DNA of 64,000 bases from the NCBI GenBank assembly GCA_041390825.1, contig JAWKPF010000023.1, positions 1 to 64,000 on the forward strand, in the 5' to 3' direction. Shown here one piece after another: positions 1 to 7,938 of the stretch. Numbering within the stretch: position 1 is the first letter of the stretch; each line of letters starts with the position of its first letter. A model generated the notes under the pieces. It had not been told where the DNA came from. It did not search any database and worked only from the letters and a program-made list of their open reading frames with translations. Made by a program: the position numbers and the translations under genes. The stretch comes from Thermomicrobiales bacterium. GTDB taxonomy: Bacteria > Chloroflexota > Chloroflexia > Thermomicrobiales > UBA6265.

Positions 1-1192
1 CGCTCGATTCCTCCCGTACGCTGCCGGCCACCGCGATGCCTTCGGGAGAAAAGGAAAGCCGGCTTTGGTGCAGCTCGATGGGAAGCTCGAACCGTTCGAG
101 CGCAGCACCGTCCACTTGCATCACCCACACGGAACTCGGCTTTCGCGAGCCAGGGTTCGTCGGGTTGGTCAGGAACGTGACAACCTTCCCATCGGGTGAA
201 ACCGCAAATGCCACGACGCTCCACGTTTCGCTGCCTGCGGGTGACGTCCAGGCCAACGTTGGGCGTCCGGTAGCCGTGTCGACATAGAACAGATCTCCCT
301 GCGGCATTCCCAATTCTTCACGTTCGATCACAGTGGCTACGCGGCGGCCAGCGGGGATCCACGCCAGATCGTGCGCAGAACGATTGCCGGAGCGGTCCGG
401 CTGCAGGACCACCACCGGATCGATCGGCTTGGCCTTCATCGAACCGGCATAGATGCCGCTCCCTTCGGACCCCGAAGGCTGATTGACAAACGCGATTGTG
501 CCTGCGTCCGGCGTGACTGCGACTGCGGCGGGGCGCTTCGCGCTGGCAGCCGAGAGCAGCCGCACATGCGATCCGTCGGCATACACCTGCTGGAGGCCGC
601 CCGTTGGGAGCGATACCGCCGCGCTCGCGGTATCGGCAATCCAGGCGATACCGCCGAGTCCTGCCGCCACCGCGTCCGGTTTCGGCTCAGGGGTGCCCTT
701 CCGGTTCCCCAGTTCGACATGGCCGAGCGCGGTACCGTCCGACGCCACAAAGTCCACCACCCATCTGGCCACCTCGCCATTGGGGGACGAAAGCACCGCA
801 ATCCGCTCACCGGTCGGATCGGCCGCAGCGGCCCAGATCGTGCGGTCTCGATCTGCCCAAATTTCGATCAGAACGCCGGACGAGATGTTCACCAGCGAAA
901 TGCGATGTTGCTGGACGACGGGAATGTTCAGCGCAATTCCACGCGGCGCCAACAGCTCAGAAACCGGCATCTGCGTTGGCAGCGCGGTAGGAGACCCAGG
1001 CGATCCAACCACCCCGGTCGCGCCGGGTGAACCTTCATTGCCTGGCGTTTGCGGACCACCGGCAAACTGCCGAGTGCTCGACTCGTCGCCGCAACCGGCC
1101 AGCGCGACCACCGCCAGCGTCGACGATGCGAGAAAAGCCCTGCGAGTCCAGCGAGAGGAGCCGTGACCGGTTACGAGACTTTTGTTTGCCAT
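1..1192 (-). CDS. Exported Tat lipoprotein with beta-propeller-like repeats (3' end off window)
   Basis: Reading leftward from an ATG at 1190-1192, the frame stays open to the window edge (397 codons, no stop seen). The N-terminus has a twin arginine (residues 17-18), a hydrophobic stretch and a lipobox LAGC with Cys34, so it is probably a Tat-exported lipoprotein. A Gly/Pro-rich linker (about 45-70) follows. The rest has repeated strands of the type 'GERIAVLSSPNGE', 'GTIAFVNQPSG' and 'GKVVTFLTNPTNP', resembling TolB/WD40-like propeller blades. No enzymatic motif is visible, so the function is unknown. It diverges from gatC. Confidence 0.75.
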   Translation of the reverse strand, partial: MANKSLVTGHGSSRWTRRAFLASSTLAVVALAGCGDESSTRQFAGGPQTPGNEGSPGATGVVGSPGSPTALPTQMPVSELLAPRGIALNIPVVQQHRISLVNISSGVLIEIWADRDRTIWAAAADPTGERIAVLSSPNGEVARWVVDFVASDGTALGHVELGNRKGTPEPKPDAVAAGLGGIAWIADTASAAVSLPTGGLQQVYADGSHVRLLSAASAKRPAAVAVTPDAGTIAFVNQPSGSEGSGIYAGSMKAKPIDPVVVLQPDRSGNRSAHDLAWIPAGRRVATVIEREELGMPQGDLFYVDTATGRPTLAWTSPAGSETWSVVAFAVSPDGKVVTFLTNPTNPGSRKPSSVWVMQVDGAALERFELPIELHQSRLSFSPEGIAVAGSVREESS

Positions 1193-1391
1193 ACCATGTT
1201 CGAACGAGTTCCCCGGGGAGCACGTCTCGTAATCAGCGTTGCGCTCAGTCTATCGTACGATCGGCCGTTCCGATACCGTCGCGGTGCAATCCAGCGGTCG
1301 TGCGGTGTGCTGCTCTGCACATCGGGCCCGTGCTAGACTCAGTCGGCGGCGCCAACTCGGCGCCGTTCTGTCGTTCGAAGAGGACTGCCAT

Positions 1392-1697
1392 ATGGCCCTG
1401 ACGCTTGCCGACGTCGATCACGTCGCCACACTCGCGCGCCTTGGGTTGACCGACGCAGAGCGGGAACGGATGCGCGACCAGCTTTCGGTCATCCTGGAGC
1501 ACATCGGTGTACTCGCCGAGCTCGACACCGACGCCATTCCACCAACCGCCTCGGTCACACAGATGACGAATGTCTGGCGAGACGACGAGGTGCGACCGTC
1601 GTTCGACGAGGAAGCTGTCTTCCAGAATGCGCCTCGGGCCGCGGACAACTGCTTCGTCGTGCGCACACCGCTGGGCGGAGAAAGCGAGTCGTCGTGA
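1392..1697 (+). CDS. gatC: Asp-tRNA(Asn)/Glu-tRNA(Gln) amidotransferase subunit C
   Basis: The 101-aa product matches GatC, which clamps GatA to GatB in the transamidosome that turns misacylated Glu-tRNA(Gln) or Asp-tRNA(Asn) into the correct aminoacyl-tRNA. The typical GatC opening 'VDHVATLARLGLTDAER' is present, as is the C-terminal 'RTPLGGE'. The ATG at 1392 is preceded by a purine-rich AGAGGA ribosome site; the frame is open further upstream, but that part is not GatC-like. Its stop overlaps the GTG of gatA, so the two are translationally coupled. gatB is not in the window. Confidence 0.95.
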   Translation: MALTLADVDHVATLARLGLTDAERERMRDQLSVILEHIGVLAELDTDAIPPTASVTQMTNVWRDDEVRPSFDEEAVFQNAPRAADNCFVVRTPLGGESESS

Positions 1698-3154
1698 GCG
1701 AGCTGACAAACCTCTCGATCTCCGAAGCGCGGTTGCTGCTCGATTCCCACAAAGTTTCTGCGGCAGAACTCACCGAAGCGCACCTCGCACGCGCGGACGC
1801 CCTCGAACCGACCCTGCGGTGCCATATCGAGCTCACTCCAGAAGTCGCGCGTGCCCAGGCGAAAGCAGCGGACGTCGCAATCGCCGCCGGCGCCGCTGGT
1901 CCCTTGACCGGCATTCCCGCCTCGATCAAGGACGTGCTGGTCACGGTCGATTCCCACACAACTGCCGGATCGCAGATTCTCAAGGGGTATCGATCCGCGT
2001 ATGACGCCACTGTCGTCAGCAAGCTTCGCGCCGCGGGCGCCACATTCATTGGGAAGGGCAACACTGACGAATTTGCCATGGGCTCATCGACGGAAAACTC
2101 CTCGTTCTTTCCGACGCGGAATCCCTGGGATATCGAGCGCGTGCCGGGCGGTTCATCGGGCGGTCCGGCCGCCGCAGTGGCATCGGGAGAAACCATGTTC
2201 GGCCTCGGGTCGGACACCGGTGGCTCCATCCGCCAACCAGCCGGCTTCTGTGGCATCGTCGGACTCAAACCAACCTATGGCCGCGTATCGCGCCTCGGAC
2301 TGATCGCATTTGCGAGCAGTCTCGATCAGATCGGACCCTTCACACGCTGTGTCGAAGACGCCGCGCTTGTCCTCGAGGCCATTGCCGGCCACGATCCCGG
2401 GGATTCGACCAGCTCACGCAATTCTGTTCCTGCGTTTCACGCGACTCTCCGATCCGACCTGAACGGAGTGAAGATCGGGGTTGCGGAGGAATACACCGTC
2501 GCGGGTATGGAGCCCGGTGTCGAATCGGCAGTGTCGACTGCACTCGGCGAACTCGAGGCGTTGGGCGCCGAACTTGTGCCGATCTCGCTTCCACATACAA
2601 AGTACGCGCTTCCCACCTATTACATCACCGCGCCAGCCGAAGCCAGCGCGAATCTTGCGCGCTTCGATGGCGTCCGCTTTGGTCTTCGTATCGATTCCCC
2701 GACGATCAAGGAAATGTATGAGCGCACGCGGGGAGAAGGGTTTGGCAGCGAAGTCAAGCGCCGCATCATGCTCGGGACGTATGCGCTTAGTTCCGGTTAC
2801 TACGATGCTTACTACGTCAAAGCCCAAAAGGTGCGAACGCTGATCAAGCAAGACTTCGACCGCGCGTTCGAAAAGGTCGATGTCATCGTTGCGCCGACAT
2901 CTCCAACAACTGCGTTCCGCATCGGAGATCGAATGGACGATCCATACCAGATGTATCTCGCTGATGTGTTCACCATTCCGGCGAACATGGCGGGAATACC
3001 TGGCATCTCGTTGCCATGCGGTTTCTCGAACGATCTGCCAGTTGGTTTGCAGTTCCTCGGACGAGCGTTCGATGAAGCGACACTGCTCGGTGTTGCGCAT
3101 GCATACGAGCAGTCTCAACCCTGGCATGCAAAGCGTCCAAAGATCGCTGACTAG
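1694..3154 (+). CDS. gatA: Asp-tRNA(Asn)/Glu-tRNA(Gln) amidotransferase subunit A
   Basis: This 486-aa amidase-signature protein releases ammonia from glutamine for tRNA-dependent amidation. The Ser-cisSer-Lys triad is visible as Lys79 (in GIPASIKD), Ser154 (in GGSSGGPAAA) and Ser178 (in DTGGSIRQPA), the spacing expected for GatA. The GTG start lies in a GTGA overlap with gatC. Length is normal for the family. Alternative amidases are unlikely because of the gatC neighbour and the full-length match. Confidence 0.96.
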   Translation: MSELTNLSISEARLLLDSHKVSAAELTEAHLARADALEPTLRCHIELTPEVARAQAKAADVAIAAGAAGPLTGIPASIKDVLVTVDSHTTAGSQILKGYRSAYDATVVSKLRAAGATFIGKGNTDEFAMGSSTENSSFFPTRNPWDIERVPGGSSGGPAAAVASGETMFGLGSDTGGSIRQPAGFCGIVGLKPTYGRVSRLGLIAFASSLDQIGPFTRCVEDAALVLEAIAGHDPGDSTSSRNSVPAFHATLRSDLNGVKIGVAEEYTVAGMEPGVESAVSTALGELEALGAELVPISLPHTKYALPTYYITAPAEASANLARFDGVRFGLRIDSPTIKEMYERTRGEGFGSEVKRRIMLGTYALSSGYYDAYYVKAQKVRTLIKQDFDRAFEKVDVIVAPTSPTTAFRIGDRMDDPYQMYLADVFTIPANMAGIPGISLPCGFSNDLPVGLQFLGRAFDEATLLGVAHAYEQSQPWHAKRPKIAD

Positions 3155-3304
3155 ACGCCTGAGCGAAGCACAAACGTGCGAATCGATAAATATTGCATTC
3201 GCGCACAAGACGTTGTCTTTCGCAAATTGTCGCAGCGTGTGTCATTATTACGCCGGTTTTCCAAGGTTATGAGCACGCTGTAACCAACTAACAGGAGCAC
3301 GTCA

Positions 3305-3550
3305 ATGGCTAAAGTCCAAATCATCAGCGAGAACGACGCCCCGCCAGCCCCCAAGGCGATGACCCGCGCAGCCCAGGAATCGCTCGCGATCCTCAATCAG
3401 CTGTCGAAGGGAAAGGTTGCTCGTATCGAGCCGAGCGAAGGCCAAAGCATTCGCGGACTCAAGTCGTCGATCTCTCGAGTTGCATCCAACAACAAGATGA
3501 AAGTCTCGCAGTGGGATGTCGACGGCGTGCTCTACGTCAAACTGGCATAG
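3305..3550 (+). CDS. Small conserved-looking protein of unknown function
   Basis: An 81-aa protein is preceded by a good AGGAG site about 8 bases before the ATG and followed by a strong terminator, so it is probably a real single-gene unit. It is rich in Lys, Ser and Ala. The middle ('LAILNQLSKGKVARIEP') looks helical and the end ('VSQWDVDGVLYVKLA') looks like a beta hairpin, a layout seen in small nucleic-acid-binding or regulatory proteins. I do not recognise the family. The 150 bp upstream are noticeably AT-richer than the neighbouring genes, which fits a dedicated promoter. Confidence 0.7.
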   Translation: MAKVQIISENDAPPAPKAMTRAAQESLAILNQLSKGKVARIEPSEGQSIRGLKSSISRVASNNKMKVSQWDVDGVLYVKLA

Positions 3551-3596
3551 CGACCGCAAGAAATTCGATAGGCTCGTCGAGCAGACGTCTCGACCG

Positions 3597-3630
3597 ATGA
3601 GGTGGGAGAAAACGCCCACCTCATTTCGTT
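3597..3630 (+). terminator. Intrinsic terminator after the 81-aa gene
   Basis: A perfect 10-bp stem ATGAGGTGGG/CCCACCTCAT with an 8-nt loop is followed by TTCGTT, 46 bp after the stop codon of the small gene. Confidence 0.75.
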
Positions 3631-3996
3631 CTCATCGAACCCTCAATGTGCTCGCCGGAACGGAGGTCTCGATCTCACTCGAGAACGCGTGAAGATAGTG
3701 ACGATTCCGACGCGCTGCTCCACCTAATTCTTGGGTCGACAAGCAATCCACATACTCCTGTCGCAACCAGATAGTCCCGAAGTCTCGGTCAAACTACGCG
3801 GCCCTTGAGTTACATCGAGCATGGTCAAAGGGCTCCGTTTGATGCGACCAGTGAGCGTCGGGGCATGTCACAGTCTCGCCGGGCATTGGCGGAAGAATGG
3901 AACTCACTTCCCGCTAGCCGTGTATTCCTTCCCGTAGCCGAATGCCCGATCTCCCCTCGTTTCTCGTCTTCCTGACTCCTGCGTCCCTCGGCCCGG
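3631..3996. other. Intergenic stretch without a recognised gene
   Basis: About 370 bp between the terminator and the tRNA-Lys promoter. No open frame of convincing composition, no RNA motif and no clear repeat was seen on either strand. Confidence 0.5.
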
Positions 3997-4026
3997 TTCG
4001 CCTTCCCGCAGGCGATTGGGTATACT
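3997..4026 (+). promoter_or_regulatory. Candidate promoter of tRNA-Lys
   Basis: TTCGCC, an 18-bp spacer and TATACT end 40 bp before the mature tRNA-Lys. The -10 is strong and the -35 weak. The same TATACT -10 is found before the tRNA-Thr cluster and before imuB. Confidence 0.45.
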
Positions 4027-4066
4027 CTTCCGGTCGCGATTTCGCCTGTGCGGTGAGCATTCGCGC

Positions 4067-4141
4067 GGCCCGCTAGCTCAATGGCAGAGCATCTGACTCT
4101 TAATCAGCTGGTTCGGGGTTCGAGTCCCTGGCGGGTCACCA
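4067..4141 (+). tRNA. tRNA-Lys(CTT)
   Basis: The cloverleaf is complete: acceptor GGCCCGC/GCGGGTC, D-arm GCTC..GAGC, anticodon loop CTCTTAA with anticodon CTT, T-arm GGGTTCGAGTCCC-like, and an encoded CCA at 4139-4141. The outermost anticodon-stem pair is a T-C mismatch. From base 32 of the tRNA (first base of the anticodon loop) to the 3' end the sequence is repeated exactly at 5630-5674, marking this gene as the target of an integration event. Confidence 0.95.
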
Positions 4142-4642
4142 GCCATTCAAGATTGAGCGCGTGATCGCTCGTTCGGATAGGTCCGAACGGGCGTTTTCGT
4201 GTCACTTCGATCCTGCGCTGCCACGACGTCATCCACTCCGCGCAACTTCCGCAATCCTCTCCCGGCGAACGACGTACCATCCGCGCCGAGCGTGCCCAAA
4301 GCCTCCGCTCCGCGACGTCGCACCGCGAATCTCCAATCGAGGCGTCCTATGCCAACCGGAACCACCTTCGACACCGATGAGCTCGTGGCGCAGCTCAAGA
4401 GCGCCATCGATGCCAATCAGCCCGATCGCATCACCACGCTTGCGCGCGAAGCGGCGCCGAATCAATGGGCCGCCATCGTCCCGCAGCTCGAATCGTCCGA
4501 ACTGCACGCGTTGGTCGCGGTCTTGCCGGAAGATCTTCTGATCGACCTGCTGAGCGAAATCGAACCGATCGAAGCGGCCCGAATTCTGCAGACGTTCTCC
4601 CATCCAGCCGCAGCCGATCTGCTCGAAGCAATGGCGCCGGAC
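4097..4642 (+). repeat. Long direct repeat, left copy (tRNA-Lys 3' half plus mgtE 5' part)
   Basis: This 546-bp segment is repeated at 5630-6176. It starts exactly at the first base of the tRNA-Lys anticodon loop and runs through the tRNA 3' half, the tRNA terminator, the mgtE leader and the first 98 codons of mgtE. The tRNA part is identical; the leader has scattered substitutions and a one-base indel; the coding part has 17 differences in 294 bp by hand alignment. The start point at the anticodon loop is the crossover site used by many tyrosine recombinases. Confidence 0.9.
4171..4197 (+). terminator. tRNA-Lys terminator, left copy
   Basis: GTTCGGA/TCCGAAC stem with a short loop, then GGGCGTTTTCG, 30 bp after the tRNA. 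The identical structure is repeated at 5704-5730. Confidence 0.65.
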
Positions 4643-4783
4643 TCAGTCAGGCAACGCTCTTCACAGGAGCCTCCGCCAATCTTGGATTCTTTGCGTTCTG
4701 CCCATCCGTTCGAGGTACTCGATGTAGAGCTGCATGCTTTGGCACACGCCTTCAGTCGAGCAACCCGGAACTGCAGCCCATGA
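4349..4783 (+). pseudogene. mgtE: Truncated 5' copy of mgtE
   Basis: The first 98 codons match the intact mgtE at 5883 with only three amino acid changes, all conservative (Ile/Val, Leu/Met, Val/Ile). After base 4642 the similarity ends abruptly and the frame runs into unrelated sequence for 46 residues before a stop. All transmembrane segments and most of the N domain are lost, so it cannot be a channel. Most base differences are synonymous, which suggests the copy diverged while still part of a working gene, for example in a related strain, before being stranded here. Confidence 0.85.
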
Positions 4784-5629
4784 AACCGAGCAGGGAAGTC
4801 AAAAGACTGGGAGAGGACGTGTCGAACTCCGAGTTCCTAATCTCATGTTCTGCGTCAGGCAGAGCCCACCAAACTGTCGCGATGACTTTCCCCTGGTTGC
4901 GATCAAGATTCTCTTCATTGCATCTGATGGCGCCTGGCAGGACCCTAGATCGTGGTGCGACTTGGCTCAAGATTTGTCTAGGTCTTGCCCTCATCGTGAT
5001 CAAGTTCTATTGCAGCAGGCTATATCACCATAATTGAAAGTGTGCGTTCGACCGCTGCGGATTGAGTTGAGACACCATCTGTTTGCCATGGCAGCGACCA
5101 CGAACAGGGTCCTCGACAAGTTTCTGCCATGTCGTCGATAGCCGGGACTACCCCGAATCGTACTCGGCCGACCACTACGCCTTCCTGCAATTGACGATCC
5201 TTCATAAGTGATGATTGGGACTCACTTGATGGAATTCATCACGGCTTGGTTGATATGTCCGGTTTCAGAGCATTCGGAGTTTTCAAAGATTCGCTTGCAG
5301 ATTTTCACAAGCGACGTTGCGCAAGTTGTTTGGAAACCCGTTGGCTTGCACGCCGACATGGTCCGCTCTTGGTCCCAACAACTCTTCCGAGTGTCTCCTT
5401 CGTAAGAGCATAAGCGGCAAGATCGAGGATGGGTTTTCCAGTCTGCGGGATCAATCGCTGCTCTCACTCACTTTCGTGGAACAAATCTGCGCGCTGGGAA
5501 TGCCGTCAAGACTTACTGGAATTCTCAACGTTGCTATAATGGACCCACAAGACAGTTGGTTGAGAGAAAATGGGTCAGATGGTCGAACTGCGGAAAACGC
5601 GTACGTACGCGGGCTCCGCGTATAACCGG
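4784..5629. other. Interior of the inserted segment, no intact gene
   Basis: About 850 bp of lower-GC sequence between the two direct repeats. Several short open frames exist on both strands (for example 5208-5405 plus, 5222-5467 minus) but none has a recognisable domain or a good ribosome site. Two short minus-strand stretches, ending near 4650 and near 5300, read like decayed protein ends. I read it as the worn remains of an integrated element. No integrase motif was found. Confidence 0.5.
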
Positions 5630-5689
5630 CTCTTAATCAGCTGGTTCGGGGTTCGAGTCCCTGGCGGGTCACCACCCACTCAGATCTGA
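5535..5689 (+). other. Possible truncated gene start at the right junction
   Basis: A TATAAT hexamer at 5535-5540 precedes an ATG at 5570. The frame reads MGQMVELRKTRTYAGSAYNR, then runs straight into the tRNA-Lys half repeat and stops at 5689. The first 20 codons could be the 5' stub of a gene interrupted at the junction. The -35 region is poor and the product is unidentified. Confidence 0.25.
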
Positions 5690-6176
5690 GCACGTGATCG
5701 CTCGTTCGGATAGGTCCGAACGGGCGTTTTCGTGTCACTTCCGGACGGCGCTGCCGCCGCGTCATCCACTCCGCGCAACTTCCGCAATCCTCTCCTGGCG
5801 AACGGCGTACCATCCGCGCCGAGCGTGCCCAAAGCCTCCCGCTCCGCGACGTCGCACCGCGCATCTTCAATCGAGGCGTCCTATGCCAACCGGAACCACC
5901 TTCGACACTGACGAGCTCGTGGCGCAGCTCAAGAGCGCCATCGATGCCAACCAGCCCGATCGTGTCACCACGCTTGCGCGCGAAGCGGCCCCGAATCAAT
6001 GGGCCGCCATCGTCCCGCAGCTCGAATCGTCTGAACTGCACGCAATGGTCGCGATCCTGCCGGAAGATCTCCTGATCGACCTGCTGAGCGAGATCGAACC
6101 GATCGAAGCAGCCCGAATTCTGCAAACGTTCTCGCATCCTGCCGCAGCCGATCTGCTCGAAGCAATGGCGCCGGAC
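5630..6176 (+). repeat. Long direct repeat, right copy
   Basis: This 547-bp partner of 4097-4642 begins with the 3' half of tRNA-Lys from the anticodon loop to CCA (5630-5674). The upstream half of a tRNA is missing, so this copy is not a tRNA gene. It continues into the intact mgtE, which suggests that this side is the original chromosomal downstream flank. Confidence 0.9.
5704..5730 (+). terminator. tRNA-Lys terminator, right copy
   Basis: Same GTTCGGA/TCCGAAC hairpin and GGGCGTTTTCG tail as at 4171-4197. It sits between the half-tRNA and mgtE, so mgtE probably has its own promoter downstream of it. Confidence 0.6.
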
Positions 6177-7247
6177 GACGCCACCGATGTCATCGACGAG
6201 CTTCCTGCCGATCACGCCGAGCAAATCCTGATTCAGATGGAACCAGCCGATGCCGAGGAGATCCGCGAGCTGCTGGCCTATCCCTCGGATTCCGCTGGCG
6301 GAATCATGACCCCCGGCTTCGTTTCGATCTCGCCCGACCTCCAGGCATCCCAGGCCATTGCCGCGCTGCAGCGTGTCTCCGAAGAAGCCGAGACGATGTA
6401 TTACGTCTATGTGGTCGATGAACTCGAGCACCTTCTGGGCGTTCTCTCGCTCCATCGGCTCGTCCTGACCCGAAAAGACACTCCCATGCGCGAGCTGATG
6501 GTCGTCGATCCGGTGCGTGTTCAGGCCACGGCCGATCGCGAAACAGCCGCCCGCCTGTTGGTCGACAACAACTTGTTGGCGTTGCCGGTAGTCGACGCGG
6601 ACAATCGTCTGCTCGGCATCATCACGCAAGACGATGTTGCAGAGGTGCTGGAAGACGAGGCCACCGAAGACATTGAGCGGTTGGGCGGTTCGCAGCCGTT
6701 GGAAACCCCCTATCGCTTCGCCTCGATTCCGCTGCTTTTTCGACGCCGCATCCTCTGGCTTCTGCTCCTTTTCGCGGCGGAGGCATACACCGGCACTGTC
6801 ATGCGCCATTTCGAGGACGAGATCGCGCAAGTGGTCGCGCTCGCCTTTTTCGTCCCGCTTCTGATCGGCACCGGCGGAAACATCGGAAGCCAGGTCACGA
6901 CCACGCTGGTGCGCGCGATTGCGGTTGGCGAAGTTCAACTACGCGATGTGCGTTGGGTGCTCGCCAAAGAGGCCGCGGTGGGAGTCATCCTGGGATTGGT
7001 CATGGCCGTTGTCGCCTTCGGGCGGGCGCAGCTTCTGCATGTTGGAAGCGATGTCGGATTTGTAATCGCCTTGACCATTATGTGCATCTGCATCTGGTCG
7101 GCGGCCGTCGCGGCGATCCTTCCGCTCATCATCGACCGATTGAAGATCGATCCCGCGGTCGTCTCGGCGCCGTTGATTACCACCCTCGTCGACGGAACCG
7201 GCCTGGTGATCTACTTCACCATTGCCAAACGACTGCTGCACCTCTGA
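5883..7247 (+). CDS. mgtE: Magnesium transporter/channel MgtE
   Basis: The 454-aa product matches MgtE, a Mg2+-gated Mg2+ channel of the inner membrane. An acidic helical N domain covers about 1-125. A CBS pair follows, with 'AGGIMTPGFVSISPDLQASQ' about 137-156 and 'VVDPVRVQATADRETAARLL' near 200. The C-terminal five-helix pore carries 'PLLIGTGGNIGSQ', the family pore signature. I chose the ATG at 5883 because the equivalent start is conserved in the truncated copy and the frame further upstream only translates the tRNA terminator. The next gene starts 6 bp after the stop. Confidence 0.95.
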   Translation: MPTGTTFDTDELVAQLKSAIDANQPDRVTTLAREAAPNQWAAIVPQLESSELHAMVAILPEDLLIDLLSEIEPIEAARILQTFSHPAAADLLEAMAPDDATDVIDELPADHAEQILIQMEPADAEEIRELLAYPSDSAGGIMTPGFVSISPDLQASQAIAALQRVSEEAETMYYVYVVDELEHLLGVLSLHRLVLTRKDTPMRELMVVDPVRVQATADRETAARLLVDNNLLALPVVDADNRLLGIITQDDVAEVLEDEATEDIERLGGSQPLETPYRFASIPLLFRRRILWLLLLFAAEAYTGTVMRHFEDEIAQVVALAFFVPLLIGTGGNIGSQVTTTLVRAIAVGEVQLRDVRWVLAKEAAVGVILGLVMAVVAFGRAQLLHVGSDVGFVIALTIMCICIWSAAVAAILPLIIDRLKIDPAVVSAPLITTLVDGTGLVIYFTIAKRLLHL

Positions 7248-7253
7248 GTTCCC

Positions 7254-7847
7254 ATGCAGGCGAAGCATCGTGTCCCGGTTTCTCGGCCGATCCAGTGCTG
7301 GCTGTGGGCTGTGACGCTCGCGGTTTCGCTCACCACTGGTTCGTGGTCGACGCTTGCCCAGACCCCGGTCTCATGCATCACGCCGACATTCGCCACTCCG
7401 CGAGCCACTGAGTTGGTGTTCGAAAGTGATCTGGAACGCCTCGATTCGCTCATCGCCCGCGATGCCGTGGCGATGGGGATGGCAAATCAGGCAATGACGC
7501 TGGTGAGCGACAGTCGTGTCCGCCGCATGGCGCTTCGCATCATCGAGAGTCGCGCGGGGGAGATCCAGCTCATGCGGCACGTTCGCTCGCTCTGGTACCC
7601 GGATGCGCAAGCTCCGACCGTCACAGCGTCCCTTCCGTATTGCGAGACTTCCGAGAACCCCGATCTCTCCTTTTTGAGCGCCATGATCGACCACCAACGC
7701 GTGAGCGTGGCCGTGCTGGCCGAGTCTCGCGCCTCGGCCGATCATTCCGAGCTTTCCGATCTCGCCCGAGTGTTGCTCGAGGTCCGCCAGCAGGAGATCG
7801 AGACGATGACCGCGCTGCTGGATGAAATCAGCGGTTCAGCAACATGA
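7254..7847 (+). CDS. Secreted DUF305-like protein
   Basis: A 197-aa protein has an N-terminal signal peptide (hydrophobic about 14-35, ending near LAQT). The mature part has two helical repeats typical of DUF305/ferritin-like proteins, 'RLDSLIARDAVAMGMANQAM' and 'FLSAMIDHQRVSVAVLAESR'. The usual HH...MA metal motif is only partly kept: a single His in the second repeat and Asp in the first, so metal binding is doubtful. It starts 6 bp after mgtE and is likely cotranscribed. The link to Mg2+ transport is positional only. Confidence 0.65.
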   Translation: MQAKHRVPVSRPIQCWLWAVTLAVSLTTGSWSTLAQTPVSCITPTFATPRATELVFESDLERLDSLIARDAVAMGMANQAMTLVSDSRVRRMALRIIESRAGEIQLMRHVRSLWYPDAQAPTVTASLPYCETSENPDLSFLSAMIDHQRVSVAVLAESRASADHSELSDLARVLLEVRQQEIETMTALLDEISGSAT

Positions 7848-7938
7848 TCGCCCTGGCCTCGAAGCGTCCATCGAACGGTGCGGCGATACCGCTATCCTTC
7901 TGCAAACATCAGGCACTCATGCAGCAAAGGAACCGCCC

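Noticed and set aside
371..1166. Plus-strand open frames over the first kilobase
   Set aside because: Arg/Pro-rich shadows of the minus-strand lipoprotein, which has a signal peptide, lipobox and normal composition.
4643..5629. Transposase or integrase gene inside the inserted segment
   Set aside because: No frame shows DDE, RHRY or serine recombinase motifs; only short stubs are seen.
5630..5674. Second tRNA-Lys gene
   Set aside because: Only the 3' half is present; the 5' acceptor strand, D-arm and half of the anticodon stem are missing.
5637..6938. Minus-strand open frame (433 codons) opposite mgtE
   Set aside because: Shadow of mgtE; its start-proximal and end regions translate unrelated tRNA and leader sequence.
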